Source: Strigops habroptila (Eukaryota; Chordata; Aves; Psittaciformes; Psittacidae). From it: a stretch of DNA of 64,000 bases. Below are positions 36,201 through 46,890 of this stretch, one piece after another (position 1 is the stretch's first letter; each line of letters opens with the position of its first letter). Position numbers and translations under genes: made by a program. A model generated the notes under the pieces. That model searched no databases and had not been told where the DNA came from. It saw only the letters and a program-made list of their open reading frames with translations. The DNA lies in the NCBI RefSeq assembly GCF_004027225.2, contig NC_044288.2, positions 22,206,744-22,270,743 of the forward strand, read 5' to 3'.

Positions 36201-39200
36201 GTGATGTGGGAGAGTGAACAAGGGTTAACATTATTTTTGAAGGGGGGAGTTAGGAGTGGTATCAGATATTTGCTAAATTCTGACAGGTCTGATGATGTCC
36301 AAGAGGCTAAGCCAAGCTCCCTGGCCGGAGCAGAGGTAAGCAGTGTCCATACAGCTTCCCTAACTAGATGGCTGTGTAGGACAGGGAGGGGTTTTTTGTG
36401 GACACATGACAGCAGATTACATCACCCTCTTGATAACTATAGTACAGCACCAACGTGTCTGACTGCTTGTTTCTAAGAAAGAATCTCCTACAGGGTTTGT
36501 ATGGTTTTGCTGTCTTAACAGCTTGCTGCTTTAACTCCTCAGGGTGACCCAGCTCAGCGAGGGCATTTGGAGGAAGCTGCTTTCCAGTTGCAGCAGATTT
36601 TCCGGATTGACATTTCCATTGCGTTGAATATTCTCGGTAATGGGGACTTGGATTTGTTGTGTCCTTAAACCACACAGTTCTCTTTTTGGAGGACCTCCAG
36701 ATTGTTGCAGGTCTTCTGTGAAGGCAGAGATGGCTTATACCCAAGCTGAAGCCTCCTTTCAGCAAAATCAACTGTGCTTTGAGAGATTTATTGCCCTTTG
36801 TTCCATCCTGCCACCTGATTTATGTCAGCATATTTAAATCCAGGCTTAGTTGAAGCCTGCACTGTTGTCCTAACATCTGTAGTTGGAAATTAAGCCATCT
36901 CTGTCTTTCTTGCAACACAAGATGTCACCTCCTTGTATCCTTTTTTATTGTCTGAGGTCTCAGTCTTCCTGGCAAGCTGAAAAAGCTGTTGCAGAATTGC
37001 AACTCTTAAGGAGAGATGAAGGAAGATGCAGTGACCTAAGAAAAAAGGCCCTGCCCTATGTACACATCACTAGCAGCAGCAGTAAAAAGTGAGCTGCTAC
37101 TGTGCAAGCCATACGTTGTGTTAGCCCGTTATCCTCCTTTGCAGTGAGCTAGAAATATTCCTGAAAAGAAGTGTTGCCATTTTCCTTATGGAAACTTTGG
37201 TCCTGTGGTGTGAGGGTTGCTGAGCCAGCTGGACATGGCCAGGAGCGCTTGGCATGGGCAAAGGAAGACCCAGGAGCTGTGGGGGAGGTTGCTGCATGTG
37301 AGGCTTCATTCTGTCCATGTTCTTTTCCCCTGTTTTTACATGGTGTTCTTCTCAGGGATTGAAAGCATGAGAGCTGGCCATTCCAGGATAGCCTATACCT
37401 GCTTCAAACTGGCAGCAGATCGAGGCTACAGCAAAGCCCAGTTCAATGTGGGCCTGTGTTACGAGCATGGCAGAGGCACGGAAAAGGACTTGGAAAAGGT
37501 ATCCATGGCTTGTAGGGTTGTGTATGTGTGGCACAGACCAGGAGAGTGGTCTTTGTTGGGTACACAGGCACTTTTCTGCTTCTGCATGGGTGTGACAGCC
37601 TCTGAAGTCCATTAGAAAATGCTGGAAATAATAGACTGCAGGTTTGCAGTGCTGGCTTCAGCATCACAGATCCCCTCAGAGATATGCTCCTGAAATCTTT
37701 CTCATAGCTGCTGAGGTCTTCTCATAGGTACACAGCCTATGTCACTAACACCCAGAAGAGTATCAAGGAAAAACCTGTCATGTTACTGTATTTAAAACAC
37801 CACTCCACATCTGAGGGCTTTTTACATCTCGAGCCTTCATGTTTGGGTACCTTAACTACAGCCTGCCACCTAGTGCATGCTGGCTGTAGTCAGCATCTTC
37901 TGTAACTGGAAAGATCTGCAAAGGAGGCTTGTTTCAAGTAATTGTGCAGATCCCCCTTGGCACACAGTAAGCTTGAGTATTGTTGACCCAGTGCCAGCCC
38001 CTTCAACGCAGGCAGTTTTGACTAGAGAAGGCAGGGTGGTTAGAGGGCTCTCAGATAGTTGCAGTCCACTGTCTCACTTGAACAATCTCATGCTCCTCAG
38101 CAGGGAAGTGTGGGAGAGCTGCTGGGGTAAGCGTGTCCGCCTTATGATAGATCTAGACAGAGAGGTTAAGCTTGTCCTGGCCAGAGGGGAGTCATGTCAT
38201 GTTTGAGGGCATGTATTACCTGAATCACACAAGTGTGTTTATCTTTTTCCAGGCAGCTTTATATTACTACCACGCAGCCAGCAGCCGTCACCCCATGGCA
38301 CAGTACCGCTACGCGAGATACCTCTTACGCCACAGACCTGAAAATGAGTGGGACAGGCATCAGAAGGCAGTGACTTTCCTGGAGCAAGCAGCAATGGCTG
38401 GTGTTACAGAGGTTAGTGTCTACAGCATGGGAGTTCATAGGAGAGAGCCCTGTTTAAAGGATTTGAACAAGACATCCTAGAAAGCAGCATCTGTGGGAAT
38501 ACAAGCAAAATCCTTCCAATGCATTTATACTACTGGCAGTGTATGAGAGACAGCCCTACCTGCACATGGGGAGCAGCTAGGTACCCACTGTGACTGTGTT
38601 GGTTGTCTGTTTTGCTGTTGGGCTTTTTAATGGGGCTCTTAGATCAGACACCTAGACCAGACCACTGCCTTAGGAAGACTGACCTACAGTTGCAAATGTA
38701 GCTCTGTGTTTTACCTCCTCTCAATTCCAAGAGTACAGGTTGCTTGGGTGGAGGAACTTCCATGCGATGCTTGAAATAAGAACAGATCCTCATTTTGTAT
38801 CTGTGACTTGTCAAGATGATTCATCTGCATGGATCTGTGTACCCTGCCCTCCTTTCCCACTCTTTAGGAGATGCATTTAGGCATGTGCCATCTTGTGTGG
38901 CGAATGCCAGTCGTTCTGGCAGTGACTGTACCTCATGTAGCACACTGTTCCAGGAAGTGCATCTGCTGTCTCTTACGGACAGCTCACGAGTAGGAGCTGT
39001 TCTCTGGCTCTGACTTCCACAGTACAGTTTGAAATCAGATTGTGGGTCTTAAGGTGTGAGTGTGGTGATGTTAACTGCACCTATAGTGCAGTTCTATAGA
39101 TCCAATGTGATTTTTTGTGTTTACCATGTCAGACTTCCTAGGACAGCCCCCTTTTCTCTCACCAGGCTCTGCAGCAAGCAGGGTACTTGGCACACTCATT

Positions 39201-42200
39201 TTGCCACAGTAACCCAGCATTTGAGCAACTTGCAAAATCAGTAAAAGGAAATTAAAGGGGGAAATCCTGGCTGATTTGTACCGTGTGGCTTTGTTGCAGG
39301 CACAGGCTTACCTTGGAGTGTTCTACATGAGGGGGCTGCAACCTAAGGAAAAGAGAGGTCTGAAGTACCTGCTGCTGGCAGCGAGGAATGGTGTAAGTAA
39401 TCCCTCTACAAGTTATGATTGTTCTCAGTTTCGGATCATTGCAGGTTACAGATGGCAGATTTCAGGGCTTCTTGGAAATGGGAGCGAGTGTCAGGATCTT
39501 ACTGCACAGTCTGAAAAGACAGCGTGGAGCCTTGGTGCATCTTGGAGAAGAAAGAGGCCCTGGGGCGCAGACCCTACAAAACATGAATGTAGGAACAGCC
39601 CTGCTGGGCTGGAGTACATTACAGCACCAGTGCTTGTATTCATCCAGCATAATTTTACAAGTTTCCCATTATGGAGCATCTACACCCTCTTCAGTCACAT
39701 TCTTGCACTACTGTATCATTTTGGGAACTTTGCTGTGTCTATCTCAAATGTGTTCTTCAAAATTGGCCCGTTATTTCTTGCCTTCTACAGAGAAGATGAA
39801 AAGACTATTGCTTTTTCTTTGCAGGAAGCTTTAACATACTTGAGTCTCTATTCAGCCTTCCCTCATTGCTGCAGTTTCTCTTCACGCCTCATGTTGTCGA
39901 GATCCCACATCATTTTCTTGCTTGCACTTTTCCCTAGTGGCTTGTTTTTTTGATGGGCAGTGCCACAGTCTTGGCATAATCCTGCTCCTGAACCCTCACC
40001 AGCACTTAAGGGAGCAGCAGAATGACATCCCACGTCTTGCAGCCAGGTTTCTGCATCCCATAGTTCTGTTTCTTTACAGCTCTGCAACATTGTTCGCTCA
40101 TTTTCAGCTTGCACTGCATTGTAATAGCTAGTTTTTTCTGAAGAATTGGTCATTTTAACTTCAGTTCTCACAGCTTTTGTGCAATGGAAAATAATGAATA
40201 GCTGTTCCTTCTTCTGGCTAATACTTGTGATTCTGCCGCCCTTTAGTATGTTCTCTCCCAGTCATTTCTTCTGCAGGCTGCAGAGTGCTAGTTTAGTTTG
40301 TCTCGCCATGTAGTTAAGCTGTTCTATTGTGCTTGTCAGTCTGTCTATTTTTTCTTTGGTCTTCTTTGACAATTTTAAGATGCTTGGACTAAAGCTGGAC
40401 TCAGAATGGAGGTATGCCAGGGATCTGGCATAATGAGATCCTCTGCTTTGTTCTCTATAAGCCTTCTGATGATTCCTAATATTTTTGGCCCTCTTGCCTG
40501 CCACTGAGCAGTGATTTGGTGGTTTCAGGGAACTGTCACAGTGACTCACAGATTTCTTTGTATAAGCACTACTTGGCATTTGTCAACAGTAAGTTTCCTC
40601 TGTGATTGTGTTGTCCACTCTTAAGTCTTGTGAGATCTTCTCTGGTTAATTCTTGACGCTAAGTTTGACGACTCTGAGTGACATTACATCACTTGCAAAC
40701 TTTGCCACGTCAGTTTTCACCCACTTTTCAGAATGCAGACACTGTCAGATCACTGGTGGGACTAGACCTGACTAGCCACAGCAGCTCAGATATCATGGTA
40801 CAGGATTTAATTCCAAGTCTGCTAAAGATCTCTCATAATCTGCATCATCGATGCCTGTCTTCCAGCCTGACCTCAAATGTGGATGCTGCTCAATCTAACA
40901 ATAATTGTCATTTATGAAGGCCTTGTAAGCCCTTAACAACAGAAAATCTAGCAGGTAACTGCAGGGCCCAGGGGTGCCCCTCAGTAGGTCAGTGTTTCAG
41001 TCACTGCCATGATGGTTCTCAGAACCTGGTTGTCTTTCCCTGCCTCTGCTTCCCAATGGATGCTGGCTGCAGATGTACCACAGCCTCATCTTTGGTGACA
41101 GGCTTGTGCATCAGCCCCCTGGGACATAACCCCACACATTCTGCTGGGAGCATAGTCCGTGAGTACGTTCTTTTCCTGTTACCCTGAAGTAGGAATTTAT
41201 GTTTAGTTGGATAAAAAAACACTGGATATGGGTGAAGCAAGGACAGCACCATTCAGCTAGAACTCCAGAAAGGGAAAACGAGCACATGAAGTCATGGGTT
41301 CAGTGTTTCTCTTTCAGGTTGTTGTTCTCAGAGCTGAGAACTCTGACAAGTGTTCCTCCAAACACAACAGCACTTCAGAGAGCTGCGTTCTACTTTGCTT
41401 ACCACTTTTTATCCTCCCTTATTCTATGTGTGCAACCATAGAATATAAAAAACCATATTAAAAAGGGTTGTAGAACTGAGTCTGACCTTCAGATGTCAAA
41501 GGATATCACAGTCACTTATGCCATGCTAATTTGGGGATCTCTTCTCCTTGTGGTCTTGTCTTAGAGGTGTTCATCATCTGAGAGACGGCTACTGGAATGC
41601 TTCTTATTTCACCCTGTCTCTTGTCACATCTGAAGTGCCAATCCTTCAACGTGTTTATCTCATCTCTGAAGAAGTTTATTGCTGTCATAAGCTGAGACTT
41701 GCAACATTTTGCAGAGCACCCACTCACTGAGTTCTCCACTTGCCTCTACCAACTCCATCCCAGACAGCAACACTTGCAATATGTTCATTTCTCGTGGCTT
41801 TATTAAAACTTGTTACTTACTTCTTTTTTTTTTCCCTTCTTTATTTGCAAGGCCTGGCTTAGATCATGCTTCTGGCAGTCATACACTTCAAGTTATGTTG
41901 CTGGCTTTTTGCTGGAAAAGGTCTGTGTGACCACTAGCCCATGCTGCCTTTTCAATGTCTTCAGGACCATCATCTTGCTTTCTTGCTATCTGAGATCCTT
42001 TTCCACCCACTGGATCTCAAAGATAAAGTGCACAGCCAGCATGTAAACATATCACAGGTTTGGGTTTGGCTTCACTGACACATTTGCAGTGACATCCTCT
42101 ACTTTCTAGTTCATTCTTAGCAGTTACATGTATCTTAAGTAGTTTTAGGTGCTTTTTCTCTAGCACTTATTCACTTGACTTCATTTCTGCTCCTGGAGAT

Positions 42201-43512
42201 TTCTTCTGGAATATAATCAGGTGGGGCTGAGCAAGACTGTAATGCACTATTGTGCACTCAGGGCCTGCTGCTACCAAGGGGAATCTTTCAACCCTTGGCA
42301 GCAAGTACCTCTGTGGCATTTGTTATGTTTGCACAAGACTTCAGTGTGAACTGTAGTTGGGCAGTCCGCAGGGTGTGCTCAGAGTTTGGGTGTGATCAGG
42401 ATGTGGGTGCAGTCAAGGTTGCCCATGTCCCCTTAGCTCTGACCCCTGAGACAATCGGGATGCTCTGCGGAGGCAGCTGTTCCTTTGTTCCCGTGACACA
42501 GACCTGGCTGTTGAAGGGAAATCAGTGAATCCCATTGGGAAGGAATAAAAAGGAGTGGAGTCAGAGAGAGCTGGTAAGAAATTCAGCTTCACTGTGGGCT
42601 TAGAGAAGGGACTAAATTACTGAAGATATGGTCTGAGGGATAGAGGAGTAAACTTTAAAGTAGGTGTTGAAGACTCTCTGTTCTCCTTTCATGTGCTGTC
42701 ATCACTTCTCCATCGTGTGGGGCTGATTGCTGTGCTATCTCTGTGGCTAGGATGCCCAAAGCAGGTACCACGTGGGTGTTTGCTATGAGAAGGGCCTTGG
42801 AGTGCAGCAGAACCTGGCGGAAGCAATGAGACACTACCAACAGTCAGCTGCTGCGGGGAACAGGAACGCTCGGGAGAGACTGCGAGTGTTACAAGAGGAG
42901 GTGGAAGGTACCAGGGGCAGCAGGGGACGAGGGTGTGCGGGACTGCATGGGGAAGTGACCCCATAAAAGTGGGGCCCGTACTGCCAGAGGAAGGGGAGCA
43001 GAGGACCATGGCAAAAAAAGAGTCCTCTGCTGAAGGGAAGGGAGCAGTTTCAGTTCTTTCCTCTTCTTACCAGCTATTTCCAAGCTGAGCTGAAGTGGAG
43101 TGCGCTGGGACATCTAGTCTAGGTGATGCTTTGCCTAGAAGGGTTGGACCAGATGATCCTTGAGGTCCCTTGCAACCTGATATTCTATGATTCTATGGAG
43201 AAACCATTCCCATAGTATGATATGTCATTAGTATCTTGGTTTAATGTACTTTCAGATGTGCGAACAAAGCATCCATTCCCTTCTGGAATGAGAGCCTCTT
43301 CCTCTAGCCCCAGTTTCTGGGCTATTGAGCCTGTACCTGTAGGCCACCAGACCACCCAGCCAAGACAATCCACCCTAACCCTGCCCCACTCATGGAGCGC
43401 AGACGGACTCCACATGATGATGCTCAGTGGTGCAGGATGGAGCCATGCCCTCGGAAACAGGACAAGGCCACTGGAACTGCAGTGCTTGGAGCCCCACCAC
43501 TGCTGTTACTAG
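27152..43512 (+). CDS. DELE1: DELE1, mitochondrial stress-signalling SEL1-repeat protein (11 exons, 480 aa)
   Basis: Exons: 27152-27258, 27381-27492, 27647-27767, 28142-28285, 34929-34984, 36543-36636, 37356-37498, 38253-38411, 39300-39392, 42751-42907, 43256-43512. They sum to 1443 nt, with every junction GT-AG and in phase. Known role: DELE1 is imported into mitochondria; under stress OMA1 cleaves it, and the short form binds and activates HRI (EIF2AK1) in the cytosol, starting the integrated stress response. Seen: Arg-rich leader opening [14 protein letters not shown]; hydrophobic segment about 68-88 ([18 protein letters not shown]); divergent linker about 90-180; five SEL1-like repeats about 218-395 with motifs such as [18 protein letters not shown] and [15 protein letters not shown]; Ser/Pro-rich tail ending at residue 480. 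The human protein is about 515 aa, the shortfall lying mainly in the linker. The start is the first Met in the CpG island that gives the leader. The gene converges on PCDH12. Identity is very secure; exons 3-5 and 11 rest on phase plus weaker similarity. Confidence 0.95.
27381..27492 (+). CDS. DELE1: DELE1 exon 2
   Basis: Acceptor GTTGTTGTAG|G, donor TGG|GTGAGG. Encodes residues 36-73, rich in Arg and Gly, ending SVLEAVTW. The Trp at the exon end aligns with the human DAISW just before the hydrophobic segment, so the exon boundary appears conserved. Confidence 0.9.
27647..27767 (+). CDS. DELE1: DELE1 exon 3 (hydrophobic segment)
   Basis: Acceptor TTTTCCTCAG|G, donor CAG|GTTAGC. Encodes residues 74-113 starting [20 protein letters not shown], which parallels the human GTLAVLALQLARQIHF segment. 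The following Arg-rich stretch ([11 protein letters not shown]) has little similarity to mammals. The donor is the least typical in the gene but gives the right phase. Confidence 0.82.
28142..28285 (+). CDS. DELE1: DELE1 exon 4 (variable linker)
   Basis: Acceptor TGTCTTACAG|T, donor TAG|GTATGT, length 144 nt and phase 1 at both ends, so it could be skipped without breaking frame. Encodes residues 114-161, Ser/Gln/Pro-rich and without recognisable domain. It sits where the human protein has its poorly conserved linker that contains the OMA1 cleavage region. Supported by splice sites and phase rather than by similarity. Confidence 0.7.
   Translation, partial: WGLKPQPAVPLSSWRPASCRKQVHRLYQRMHPQASPQGKERASPGQK
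28784..28800. repeat. A17 homopolymer
   Basis: Seventeen consecutive A within DELE1 intron 4. Possibly the tail of an old insertion; no matching element is recognisable on its left. Confidence 0.95.
28880..30810 (+). mobile_element. Ancient CR1 LINE, sense, long fragment
   Basis: Ordered matches: GTCAGAAGCAGTAAGCCTGCT, ACTGATAAATTGAACAGTGA with CAAGTCACTAAGGCCATGTG, CCACATCTTGAATGC (expected CR1 region before the 3' UTR), and GTGGAACTCATTGCTCCAGG near the end. Strongly decayed. Confidence 0.7.
32487..32645 (+). mobile_element. CR1 LINE 3' end, sense (DELE1 intron 4)
   Basis: Starts CATCCCTGGCAGTGTTCAAG, contains GAGCAACCTGCTCTAGTGGA, and ends GATGAGCTTTTAGGTCCC then GATTCTGTAATC. Confidence 0.93.
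34290..34720 (+). mobile_element. Ancient CR1 LINE 3' region, sense (DELE1 intron 4)
   Basis: Contains GATTACAAGTTGCTGGAATAA and TGGCTTCAAATCAAGACGGG, which correspond to the CR1 3' passages about unmatched hairpin ends and the ATCAAGATTGGATG-type segment. Old and diverged; ends about 210 bases before exon 5. Confidence 0.55.
34929..34984 (+). CDS. DELE1: DELE1 exon 5 (56-nt short exon)
   Basis: Acceptor TTTTAATGTAG|G, donor AAAG|GTATAC. It converts phase 1 to phase 0, which is required to read exon 6. The encoded [18 protein letters not shown] resembles the human block FGFLHASSSIESEAK. That similarity plus correct phase is why I accept so short an exon after a 6.6-kb intron. Confidence 0.75.
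34985..36542 (+). other. DELE1: DELE1 intron 5
   Basis: 1.56-kb intron. Contains a MIR-like SINE at 35545-35640 in reverse orientation. A 134-codon minus-strand open frame at 35583-35987 has no protein-like features and is not called. Confidence 0.7.
35545..35640 (-). mobile_element. Ancient MIR-like SINE, reverse orientation
   Basis: Reads as the reverse of a MIR core: CAATCCTTATTTTACAAATC, then GCTGAGCGATTGCTCAAGGA, CACAGTGAAGAGAGCAGGG and AGCAAATTCGG. This mirrors the MIR passage that runs from TATTATCCCATTTTACAG through GCCCAAGGTCACACAG to GGGATTCGAACC. Confidence 0.6.
36543..36636 (+). CDS. DELE1: DELE1 exon 6
   Basis: Acceptor TTTAACTCCTCAG|G, donor CTCG|GTAATG. Encodes residues 181-211, including [12 protein letters not shown] and ISIALNILG, closely matching human [25 protein letters not shown]. 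It forms the helical lead-in to the SEL1-like repeats. Confidence 0.92.
37356..37498 (+). CDS. DELE1: DELE1 exon 7 (first SEL1-like repeat)
   Basis: Acceptor TTCTTCTCAG|G, donor AAAAG|GTATCC. Encodes residues 213-259 with the classic SEL1 pattern A-x(3)-F-x-L-A-A-x-x-G-Y-x-x-A-Q-x-x-x-G-x-x-Y-x-x-G-x-G. Very close to the human repeat (RGYSKAQYNAGLCHEHGRG). Confidence 0.95.
38253..38411 (+). CDS. DELE1: DELE1 exon 8 (SEL1-like repeats)
   Basis: Acceptor CTTTTTCCAG|G, donor GAG|GTTAGT. Exactly 53 codons, phase 0 at both ends. Encodes residues 260-312, with [14 protein letters not shown] and [13 protein letters not shown] matching the second and third human repeats. Confidence 0.95.
39300..39392 (+). 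CDS. DELE1: DELE1 exon 9
   Basis: Acceptor GCTTTGTTGCAG|G, donor GGT|GTAAGT. 31 codons, phase 0 at both ends, residues 313-343, [12 protein letters not shown] then [12 protein letters not shown], aligning with human AQAFLGVLFTKEP and AVKYLWLAANNG. Confidence 0.95.
39393..42750 (+). other. DELE1: DELE1 intron 9 (3.4 kb)
   Basis: Contains a piece of ancient antisense CR1 at about 40570-40770. The rest, including plus-strand open frames running on from exon 9, shows no supported exon; phase 0 to phase 0 between exons 9 and 10 needs none. Confidence 0.65.
40570..40770 (-). mobile_element. Ancient CR1 fragment, antisense (DELE1 intron 9)
   Basis: Contains CTTGGCATTTGTCAACAGTA, TCTTGTGAGATCTTCTCTGG, ACATCACTTGCAAACTTTGCC and TTTTCACCCACTTTTCAGAA, a recognisable run of antisense CR1/L3 stations. 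Confidence 0.65.
42751..42907 (+). CDS. DELE1: DELE1 exon 10 (last SEL1-like repeat)
   Basis: Acceptor CTCTGTGGCTAG|G, donor GAAG|GTACCA. Encodes residues 344-395, the best conserved part of the gene ([20 protein letters not shown]). Leaves one base of codon 396 for the last exon. Confidence 0.95.
43105..43198 (+). mobile_element. CR1 LINE 3' terminus, sense (DELE1 intron 10)
   Basis: Contains GGTTGGACCAGATGATCCTT and ends with the diagnostic CR1 tail ATTCTATGATTCTATGG. It stops only 57 bases before the acceptor of the DELE1 terminal exon, so it lies at or next to the likely branch-point region. Confidence 0.93.
43256..43512 (+). CDS. DELE1: DELE1 exon 11 (terminal exon)
   Basis: Acceptor TAATGTACTTTCAG|A in the required phase; stop TAG at 43510-43512. 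Encodes residues 396-480. Weak but ordered similarity to the human tail: SSSSPS near human SFSSPS, then [19 protein letters not shown] near LPHASSTGNLGLLCRSGHL, then PLE near the end. The bird tail loses the human RSVVRLGFG ending. An AATAAA lies 140 nt downstream. Confidence 0.8.
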
Positions 43513-43653
43513 TTTAGTCGGTAAGTGAAACAAGCAGGCAGAAGAGAAGGCAACCCTTCTTAGTCTGTGTGGAGCTGGAAGCAGGCCAGCAGTGAGTGGA
43601 AAGAGAAGGCTGTTGATGGAACAGGAGGCATTTTTAAATAACAGGGTTTTGAG

Positions 43654-43659
43654 AATAAA
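43654..43659 (+). terminator. DELE1: Probable DELE1 polyadenylation signal
   Basis: Canonical AATAAA about 140 nt after the DELE1 stop codon, followed within 40 nt by a T/GT-rich stretch. It is the first canonical signal downstream. Inferred from position and sequence only. Confidence 0.6.
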
Positions 43660-46425
43660 CCTTGTGATATCCTTACTCCAAGGTGTTGTCTCTCTACCTT
43701 CCAATACAAGGACACTTTTTATGCTCCTACACTGCTGTATAGAGCTCCACCATCTCACAGTGATGTGGTCTAGGGCTGTCATTCCAGTAGCCTTGTGCAT
43801 ATTGCACATAGTCCCCCAGTGAGGTTTACAAGCCACCATATGGTGTTGCTGGCAGCTAACTTTGTGATGGGCCTGGCCTGCACCCTCTGAGGCAATTTGA
43901 TCTCACTTCAAGGCTAGCTATTCCCATAGTCTGGGTTTCTCTCTATATTGCCATTGTGGCAGTTAAATCTCCTTTCAAACCCGTGCAAGCAACAGAGTGA
44001 ATTATTAGGACACAGGTTTTTGTGGGATATGGCTTATGGATCTACCTGTACTGGTGAGAATACTGGCTTTCCTCAGCCATCCTGCACCATTTTCAGCGTC
44101 CTTTGGTCCCCAGTTCTTATTCCTTCAGCTCTGGCAGTGAGCTGCTCCCATGGTACACCCCTTTGAGTCACAACAAGCAAGGTTTGCTTCAGAATTTATA
44201 TTGTGTGTGTTTGCTAAGCACGCCAGCTCATTTTCACTGAAGTGGATAAGGGATGCTCCCAGCGGGCAGCCACCACTGTCAGGCAGACAGTGGCAAGCAG
44301 CTGGTATGATAATTCCTTCCACTGGGGCAGTTGAATCCGGAAAAAGACACTTGTCCACACCAGTTTAAACTGGTTCAAGGGCATCTGTACAAACTGTCCA
44401 GCTTCCTGTAGCCACAGTGCTCTGGTGCTTTGTGTAGATCAGGCTCTGAAAAACAAAGGCAATGGCCCCGTCCTGAACTTGCTGCGGTCTCCATTCAGCA
44501 AAGGGAGGGGCCCAGCCAGAGCTCAGCACATCTGATTGTTCTTCTGGTCTGGTATCTCTTTCTGCTCAGACCGAACTTTCTTAGACCATTTCCTTTATCA
44601 AGCAGGATACAATTAGCAGGAAATTCCTCGGGTGGATTTCCTATTCTGTGATAATCCACAGCATGCTTACGCATTGGTCAGGACAGGGTAAGGGTTGTGA
44701 GGGGGTTGAAAATAGTTTGCAGAAGCAGGAAATTGAACCAAGAGAGGAATTTGTCTCCTTTTTAGTCTGCTTATTATAGTGTATTTTTATGTATAGATTG
44801 TCCTTTAACAGGCACATCAAAGTAAATTTCCAGAGGAAGATGTGAGGTTGTGCGATGTGTTTGTCCTCTGTATGTGTTCCCAAGATGCAGAGGAATCCCG
44901 CAGGGCTCCAGCTCCTCACAGTCACAGATATGCCTCCCTTGTGGTTTGCACAGCTGCATCTCAGTTAGAATTCGGCTCACTCATTGTTTTGGTGCAAGAG
45001 TCTGTTTTGTTTGTGAGACAGAACAGTAAGATACTTCTGTTAGCAGCGCAGCAGTATAAGCAGGCTGGGGCAAACCCATCAGTGTTAGTTTATTGCCAGA
45101 GATGGGGTGATCTGTAAAACACTTTGGAGTCTCTAAATACAACAGTGGGTATTTGGGATATTAAAAGAGTCTACCCGGGGGAATCTTACTCTGTTGCTTT
45201 TGTCATTTGGTCCCAAGAGCAACAGAAAGAGATAACTTTCTCATTTCCTCTTCTCTAAATTATCTGTGTGGTTTGCTGCTGTGGCTTGTGTGTGTCCACA
45301 CTAAAAGAAGGGGACTGTCACCTCTAGCTGCATGGAAAGGAACACAGGTAGGACACTTGACATGCTCCAGGGTCATGTCTGTTGGGTCGTGCTGCCTGTT
45401 CTTTTTAAACTTAACAGGACAACAAAAGCCCAAAATACCACCCAAAGACACCTGATGTAGCAGGCCCACCACGAGCAGATTAGCTTTGGAGAAACCTGTG
45501 TTGTGAACTGCAGTATCTGTGGAGAAGCCAGGGCAGTATTTTCAATGTAAAGGTGGTGAAGGAGAGCGAGCAGTGTGTGTACAGCACTGCTGACCCTGGC
45601 TGTGGCAGGGGAGAGCTCTTCTCAGCCTCGCTTTTGTAGTCACTCTGCAAGCAATGCTGTTGTGTGCTGCTGCCATGGCTTACCCTCATTGCGGTAGCTT
45701 GACTCTCCTCTCACTTGTACAGCTGCTTGGCCAGCGCACCCCAAATGTGTTCTGGTGGTTTGTATCCTAGTTGGAAGGCACAGACTGTGGTATAGAAGAG
45801 GGTGCCGTGTGTGCACAATCCAGAGGCACTTACCTGCCATCCATGCACTGCTGTGTAAGCCTGCAGATGCACTCCAGATGCTTATGTTGTCTTTCTGTCC
45901 TCTGCAAGTGCAAATCCCCATGGTTAACAAGACCTGCGTGCTCCTTCGTTTGTTACTAATGCCTGTATCTTAGTTTTCCTACACATGCTATTACCCTAAA
46001 TCTGTCTTGTTGCTCACGTACACACAGATCAAAGTGAAAACCTATAATATGGTTGAAACTTGTGACTTGACTATTCCAAAGCAGTGTTTTCATGCTTCCC
46101 TTTTCCCAGATTACCTTTGACAGACTCCAGCCATCTGTTGTCTGCTTCTGGGTAAGGACTACACTCCAAAATCCAGTGGCTTTGAAAGAGAGCATGGAGA
46201 AGGAAGCTGTAGGCACCTTGTGCAGCCATAGGAGAGATGCCAGTGCTGATTTTGGGGCATTTTACAAAACGCCAAGTTCACAGTTGTAGAACCACAAAAG
46301 CAGAAAGCATCAGTGGGAGACAACAGGCACATCTCTTTCTGAGGTGCCGTTTCAGGCTTCCTGCAGATAGATGTCAGATATACTGCACCTTGTTCCAGAG
46401 ATGGTAGTGTTTAGAAAACAACAAT
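43660..46425. other. Convergent intergenic interval between DELE1 and PCDH12
   Basis: Separates the two candidate polyadenylation sites. No gene seen. A short stretch at about 45106-45165 (CTGTAAAACACTTTGGAGTC) resembles the tail of a MIR-type SINE, but weakly. Confidence 0.5.
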
Positions 46426-46431
46426 TTTATT
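46426..46431 (-). terminator. PCDH12: Candidate PCDH12 polyadenylation signal
   Basis: TTTATT on the plus strand, hence AATAAA in the transcript sense, about 460 nt beyond the PCDH12 stop codon. Position is plausible; there is no direct support for its use. Confidence 0.4.
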
Positions 46432-46890
46432 TAAATAAGAACTGAGATCCTAGAGCCCAACTCTGCAGCATGTTGCAGAGTCCATGACTGCAATATTTCA
46501 TCGTCCGTGGTGCACAATCTGTGAGCACATGGATGTAGCTGACTGGGTTGTGCTTGTGGTTAAACTGACAAGCCCATCTCCTCAGTCAGCCTGCCCTGGG
46601 AGGAAAGGGTCTTCCTGCTGTTGTGTGACTTGAGTGTGATGGTAAGTAAGGTGTAAAATGAGGGTGGAAGGGGAAGAAAGCTGGGAATGCCAGAATGGGC
46701 AGGTAGAAGGGAACTAAACAAGGTGAGATCAGTTAAAGAGAAATTTGATGGGGTGAGGCAAAGGAAGAAATATGCCTGTTGTGGTCAGTGTAGACACAGG
46801 TAATACAGTGACCCTGTCAAAGCCCATGTGTGCACCCCAGATGCAGAAAGAAGTCTGACTCCTATCTCCTTATCACAGCCACCAAGCTGC

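Noticed and set aside
43390..43839. 149-codon minus-strand open frame
   Set aside because: Antisense to the DELE1 terminal exon and 3' region, with no domain or splice support.
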